Source: Psychromonas antarctica (GTDB lineage: Bacteria; Pseudomonadota; Gammaproteobacteria; Enterobacterales; Psychromonadaceae). Taken from it: a stretch of DNA of 64,000 nucleotides. A program made the translations under genes and the position numbers. The stretch spans positions 62,001 to 126,000 of the forward strand of contig NZ_JAHNZV010000001.1 of the NCBI RefSeq assembly GCF_022267535.1, written 5' to 3'. Below, one piece after another: positions 59,973 through 64,000 of this stretch. The notes under the pieces are model-generated. The model was not told the DNA's origin and did no database searches. It worked only from the letters and a program-made list of their open reading frames with translations. The stretch's first letter is position 1, and every line of letters starts with the position of its first letter.

Positions 59973-60401
59973 ATGAAAACTTTTGTTGCTAAACCAGCTG
60001 AAGTCAAACGCGACTGGTATGTAGTCGATGCTGAAGGTAAAACTTTAGGCCGTCTGGCTACTGAAATTGCTATACGTTTACGTGGTAAACATAAAGCTGA
60101 ATACACTCCGCATGTTGATACTGGCGATTACATTATCGTTATCAATGCAGAGAAAATTACTGTAACAGGTAATAAAGCTAAAGGTAAAATTTACTATCAC
60201 CACACAGGTTTCATCGGTGGTATTAAATCAATTAGCTTTGAAGATCTTATTGTTCGTGCGCCTGAACGTGTTATTGAGAAAGCTGTTAAAGGTATGTTGC
60301 CAAAAGGTCCTTTGGGACGTGCAATGTACCGCAAGTTGAAAGTTTATGCTGGTACTGAGCATCAACATTCTGCACAGCAACCACAAGTTTTAGACATCTA
60401 A
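59973..60401 (+). CDS. rplM: 50S ribosomal protein L13
   Basis: A 142-aa L13 with [51 protein letters not shown] and [22 protein letters not shown]. Length equals E. coli L13. First gene of the rplM-rpsI operon. Confidence 0.98.
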   Translation: MKTFVAKPAEVKRDWYVVDAEGKTLGRLATEIAIRLRGKHKAEYTPHVDTGDYIIVINAEKITVTGNKAKGKIYYHHTGFIGGIKSISFEDLIVRAPERVIEKAVKGMLPKGPLGRAMYRKLKVYAGTEHQHSAQQPQVLDI

Positions 60402-60414
60402 TAGGATTAAAACA

Positions 60415-60804
60415 ATGGCAAATCAATATTACGGCACAGGTCGTCGCAAAAGCTCAACAGCTCGCGTATTTATGAAAGCCGGTAGTGGTCAAATCACTAT
60501 CAATAAACGCAATATCGACGAATATTTTGGTCGTGAAACTGCATGTATGGTTGTTCGTCAGCCATTAGAACTTGTTAGTGTTACTGATAAGTTTGACCTG
60601 AACATCACTGTTAAAGGTGGTGGTACTACGGGTCAATCTGGTGCAATCCGTCTAGGTATTACTCGTGCACTTATGCAATATGACGAAACTCTTCGTTCTG
60701 AGTTACGTGGCGCAGGTTTTGTTACCCGTGATGCGCGTAAAGTTGAGCGTAAGAAAGTGGGTCTACATAAAGCACGTAAACGTCCACAGTTCTCAAAACG
60801 TTAA
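60415..60804 (+). CDS. rpsI: 30S ribosomal protein S9
   Basis: A 129-aa S9 with [21 protein letters not shown], the [19 protein letters not shown] motif and the C-terminal tail [11 protein letters not shown] that reaches the P-site. It follows rplM after 13 bases. Confidence 0.98.
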   Translation: MANQYYGTGRRKSSTARVFMKAGSGQITINKRNIDEYFGRETACMVVRQPLELVSVTDKFDLNITVKGGGTTGQSGAIRLGITRALMQYDETLRSELRGAGFVTRDARKVERKKVGLHKARKRPQFSKR

Positions 60805-60823
60805 TATTCGTTTCAAGAATTGC

Positions 60824-60853
60824 AAAAACCCAGTTTATACTGGGTTTTTTTTT
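60824..60853 (+). terminator. Terminator of rplM-rpsI
   Basis: AAAAACCCAGT/ACTGGGTTTTT (60824-60834 with 60839-60849), loop TTAT, followed by more T. Confidence 0.92.
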
Positions 60854-61331
60854 ATCTTTTTTTTAAATAGCCCGTAATCCATTAAGCTGATGGCGCCCAA
60901 TAGGCTAAAAATACCCTGATTAAAAATTGCTCCAAGCTATTTTAGAGTGAATCAATTAGCGGCTGAAGATGACAATACATTCTGCTGGATTGATCCATAT
61001 TTGCATGTTTTAACGAATAATAATGGTAATTCAGTTATGGGGGCTCCTAAATAATTCTGATAACTAAATACTTTTATAGCCTATTCTCTTATAAATATTG
61101 GTGACAATTTGCTAGTTAATGAGAGCATGGTCAATTATGCCATGCTTTTGTTTGACTGGGTTGGTGAATATAATGTTAATAGCTTGTAAATTTATGACTG
61201 TTTCTTTAAAATTCAAGCAGTTTATGCATCCCGCTAAGTTTTAATTTAACGGACTTGAGTGCACCCCTGTTATATATATTAAGAACTGCTTTTTACCTTT
61301 GGTATAAGTGGCTCACAATGGAGATGGTTAA
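60854..61331. other. Gap between rpsI and petA
   Basis: 478 bases. A 35-codon ORF from GTG 60947 to TAA 61052-61054 (...FCWIDPYLHVLTNNNG...) looks protein-like but is unrecognised and has no clear ribosome site. A hairpin AGCATGG/CCATGCT (61124-61130 with 61140-61146) with TTTTGTTT after it may be a terminator. TATATATAT near 61270 could be the petA -10 region. Confidence 0.4.
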
Positions 61332-61922
61332 ATGAGCAATGCGCCTGTTAATTCTGGTCGCCGCAAGTTTCTGACACTAACGACGGCTGTCGTTGGTGGA
61401 GTAGGGGCCGCAGTTGTTGCTGTACCTTTCGTGAAGTCTTGGAGCCCAAGTGAAAAAGCAAAAGCAGCCGGAGCACCGGTTACTGTTGATATTAGTAAAA
61501 TTAAGCCAGGTCAATTAATACGCGTAGAATGGCGTGGAAAACCGGTTTGGATTGTATCCCGCACACAAAAAATCCTTGATGAATTAGCAACACTTAATGA
61601 CCAACTGCGGGATCCTAATTCGCAAGAGCCGCAACAGCCAGAATATGCGTTAAATACAGGACGTTCATTAAAGCCTGATATTTTTGTGGCCGTCGGCATA
61701 TGCACCCACTTAGGTTGTTCTCCAACCTACCTCCCTGACTCTTTCTCAGAGCAAGTTGAAGGTGTCGAATCTGGGTTCTTCTGCCCATGCCATGGCTCTA
61801 AATTTGATCTGGCAGGACGGGTTTTTCAAAACGTGCCTGCGCCATTAAACTTGGTGATCCCGCCGCATTATTATGTGAGTGATACGACTATTCTCATCGG
61901 CTTAGACAAAGGAGATGCTTAA
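61332..61922 (+). CDS. petA: Ubiquinol-cytochrome c reductase Rieske iron-sulfur subunit
   Basis: A 196-aa subunit of the bc1 complex. A twin-arginine signal anchor (SGRRKFLTLTTAVVGGVGAAVVAVPFV) and the two [2Fe-2S] boxes CTHLGC and CPCHGS are present. It moves electrons from quinol to cytochrome c1. GGAGATGGTTAA precedes ATG; petB starts right after the stop. Confidence 0.97.
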   Translation: MSNAPVNSGRRKFLTLTTAVVGGVGAAVVAVPFVKSWSPSEKAKAAGAPVTVDISKIKPGQLIRVEWRGKPVWIVSRTQKILDELATLNDQLRDPNSQEPQQPEYALNTGRSLKPDIFVAVGICTHLGCSPTYLPDSFSEQVEGVESGFFCPCHGSKFDLAGRVFQNVPAPLNLVIPPHYYVSDTTILIGLDKGDA

Positions 61923-63203
61923 ATGCTTAAAAAACTGCTTCTAGGCACTGTAGATTGGATTGATGCCCGTATTCCAATGACGGAAACATGGAATAAACAT
62001 CTTGCACAATATCCCACGCCAGTTAACTTTAATTTTTGGTACTTCTTTGGCTCGTTAGCGATGCTTATTTTAGTGAATCAAATATTAACGGGTATCTGGT
62101 TAACGATGCATTACAACCCCTCTGCAGAGGGGGCATTTGCATCTATCGAATACATTATGCGTGATGTTCCTTACGGCTGGTTATTACGTTATATGCATTC
62201 AACTGGCGCCTCCGCATTCTTTGTCGTTATATATCTGCATATGTTCAGAGGTTTAATTTATGGCTCATATCAAAAACCACGTGAGCTTATCTGGATCTTT
62301 GGCATGTTTATATTTCTTGCTTTGATGGCAGAAGCCTTTATGGGTTATTTACTGCCTTGGGGGCAAATGTCTTTCTGGGGCGCTCAGGTTATTATCTCGT
62401 TATTTGGTGCGATTCCGATTGTCGGTGATGATTTGACGCTGTGGATCCGGGGCGATTATGTTATCTCTGGCGCTACCTTAAACCGTTTTTTTGCATTACA
62501 TGTTATTGCTATACCTTTAGCGCTGGTTGTATTGGTATTTTTACATATTGTCGCGCTTCATGAAGTCGGTTCAAATAATCCAGATGGTATTGAGATAAAA
62601 AGGAAAAAAGGGTCTATAGCGGAACACGAAAAAAGTAAATTCACATTCCATAAGCAATACAGTGCTAAGAAAGATATTATCGATGCCATCCCGTTCCATC
62701 CTTACTTTACCGTCAAAGACATTATGGGGGTAGCGGGGTTCTTGATCTTCTTCTGTGCGGTTATTTTCTTTATGCCCGAAGGGGGAGGGTATTTCCTTGA
62801 GGCGCCAAATTTTGAACCTGCTAATGGTCTAAAAACACCGACTCATATTGCCCCCGTTTGGTATTATACGCCTTTCTATGCCATTTTACGTGCTATCCCT
62901 GATAAGCTTATCGGTGTTGCATTCTTTGGTGGTTCGATTGTTATTCTGTTCTTTTTGCCATGGCTAGACCGTTGTAAAGTTAAATCGATTCGCTACCGTA
63001 GCTGGAAGCACAAACTCAATATTGCCCAGTTTACCATCTGCTTTATCGTGTTAGGTGTACTCGGTGCCTTACCAACCACGCCGTTATTAACTAAAATTGC
63101 ACAAGTGGGTACAATTGGTTACTTTTCTTTTTTTATTGCGCTGTGGATATACAGTAAAAATGAAAAAACTAAACCCCTTCCAACGAGGTTAACATTCAAA
63201 TGA
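61923..63203 (+). CDS. petB: Cytochrome b of the bc1 complex
   Basis: A 426-aa membrane subunit with about nine helices, including WLLRYMHSTGASAFFVVIYLHMFRGL and FFALHVIAIPLALVVLVFLHIVALHEVGSNNP that supply the haem b His pairs, and the Qo motif around the PEGGGYFLE region. The stop overlaps petC (ATGA). Confidence 0.97.
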   Translation: MLKKLLLGTVDWIDARIPMTETWNKHLAQYPTPVNFNFWYFFGSLAMLILVNQILTGIWLTMHYNPSAEGAFASIEYIMRDVPYGWLLRYMHSTGASAFFVVIYLHMFRGLIYGSYQKPRELIWIFGMFIFLALMAEAFMGYLLPWGQMSFWGAQVIISLFGAIPIVGDDLTLWIRGDYVISGATLNRFFALHVIAIPLALVVLVFLHIVALHEVGSNNPDGIEIKRKKGSIAEHEKSKFTFHKQYSAKKDIIDAIPFHPYFTVKDIMGVAGFLIFFCAVIFFMPEGGGYFLEAPNFEPANGLKTPTHIAPVWYYTPFYAILRAIPDKLIGVAFFGGSIVILFFLPWLDRCKVKSIRYRSWKHKLNIAQFTICFIVLGVLGALPTTPLLTKIAQVGTIGYFSFFIALWIYSKNEKTKPLPTRLTFK

Positions 63204-63934
63204 AAAAATTAATGATAGCCTTGATTACATTCTTGCCTGCGGTCGTTTTTGCATCCACTGGCAATATACATCTTGATAAAGCGCGATATGATTTAAGCGA
63301 TAAAGTGTCATTACAACGTGGTGCAAAGCTGTTTAGTAATTACTGTTTAGCTTGTCATTCCACGGGGTACCAACGTTATCAACGTGTTGCAACTGATTTA
63401 GAAATTCCTGATGAGTTAATGAAAGACAATCTGATTTTCACTGATAGTAAGATTGGTGATTTAATGATAAATAGCATGGATAAAAAAGAGAGTGCAAAAT
63501 GGTTTGGTAATGCGCCGCCTGATTTAACATTGGAGGCCCGTTTACGTGGTGCAGATTGGATTTATACTTACTTGCGATCTTTTTATAAAGATGAAACACG
63601 ACCTTTTTCAGTTAATAATGTTGTTTTTCCTGATGTCGCTATGCCGCATGTACTTGAAGAGTTGCAAGGTATTCCAACGGCGATTTTTGAAACGACAATG
63701 ATTGATGGTGTTGAGCATAAAACGATTATTGCTTTGAAAAGTAATGGACAAGGGGAGATGTCATCGGATGAGTATGACAATGCAGTACTCGATCTGGTAA
63801 ACTTCCTTGTATATGCAGGTGAGCCAAACAAATTAGAGCGTCAAAGCTTAGGCGTTTGGGTGATTGCTTTCTTAATCATCTTATTTATTCTTAGTTATTT
63901 ACTTAAAAAGGAATATTGGCGAGACGTTCATTAA
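63200..63934 (+). CDS. petC: Cytochrome c1
   Basis: A 244-aa haem c subunit of the bc1 complex. Signal peptide MKKLMIALITFLPAVVFAS, haem-binding CLACH at residues 49-53, NAPPDLTLEARLRGADWIYTYLRSFY, and a C-terminal anchor (VIAFLIILFILSYLLKKEYW). A terminator follows. Confidence 0.96.
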   Translation: MKKLMIALITFLPAVVFASTGNIHLDKARYDLSDKVSLQRGAKLFSNYCLACHSTGYQRYQRVATDLEIPDELMKDNLIFTDSKIGDLMINSMDKKESAKWFGNAPPDLTLEARLRGADWIYTYLRSFYKDETRPFSVNNVVFPDVAMPHVLEELQGIPTAIFETTMIDGVEHKTIIALKSNGQGEMSSDEYDNAVLDLVNFLVYAGEPNKLERQSLGVWVIAFLIILFILSYLLKKEYWRDVH

Positions 63935-63961
63935 TCGGCAATTTTATACTGGCTGTCAATT

Positions 63962-64000
63962 AACGGCAATGGTGGTATTTACTATCATTGCCGTTTTCTT
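63962..64000 (+). terminator. Terminator after petABC
   Basis: AACGGCAATG/CATTGCCGTT (63962-63971 with 63986-63995), 14-base loop, then TTCTT at the window edge. Confidence 0.8.

Overview
The window reads as chromosomal DNA of a marine gammaproteobacterium of the Psychromonas type (order Alteromonadales, near Vibrio and Shewanella). That is inferred from gene content and order: an MSHA pilus cluster, a sucrose PTS locus, pdhR-aceE-aceF-lpdA, kdsC-lptCAB-rpoN-ptsN-rapZ-ptsO, mlaFEDCB-ibaG-murA, and degQ/degS/zapE next to rplM-rpsI-petABC. The DNA is visibly AT-rich. I saw no tRNA, rRNA, CRISPR array, prophage or intact insertion sequence.

Layout. 1-2472 (+): end of an MSHA cluster (pilin C-terminus, mshC, mshD, mshO, mshP). 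2633-6673 (-): a large mshQ facing the cluster, with a REP-like palindrome between. 6819-12149: xseA (-), then guaB, guaA, ampD (+). 12171-12830 (-): a DUF4328 membrane protein. 12873-19914: a sucrose locus, scrK-scrA (-) diverging from scrR, scrB, scrY (+), with ScrR-type operators. 20460-27311 (+): the pyruvate dehydrogenase operon with a PdhR box. 27312-41517 is the accessory part: long gene-poor gaps, a multidomain secreted alpha-amylase, an unknown 221-aa protein, a transglutaminase, a DUF21/CBS membrane protein, a decayed choice-of-anchor-I pseudogene, a small unlisted 32-codon gene with its own CRP-like site and terminator, a monooxygenase-fold protein, and a periplasmic binding protein paired with a membrane diguanylate cyclase.

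41824-64000 is dense core genome: yacL; a leftward block from kdsC through mgtE (LPS export, sigma-54, nitrogen PTS, Mg2+ channel); the rightward Mla lipid transport operon ending in murA; degS, pykF and degQ leftward; zapE rightward but split by a shift at an A8 tract; then rplM-rpsI and petABC.

How it fits together: sucrose enters through ScrY, is phosphorylated by ScrA, cleaved by ScrB, and its fructose is phosphorylated by ScrK. Starch is attacked outside the cell by the amylase. Pyruvate from glycolysis (PykF) goes to acetyl-CoA through the PDH complex, and electrons pass through the bc1 complex. The Lpt, Kds, Mla, MurA, AmpD and DegS genes maintain the envelope. No obvious new defence or mobile system is present. 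The best leads are the small 32-codon transcription unit, the zapE A-tract shift, a possible leader peptide overlapping a perfect palindrome before rplM, and the binding-protein/diguanylate-cyclase pair.
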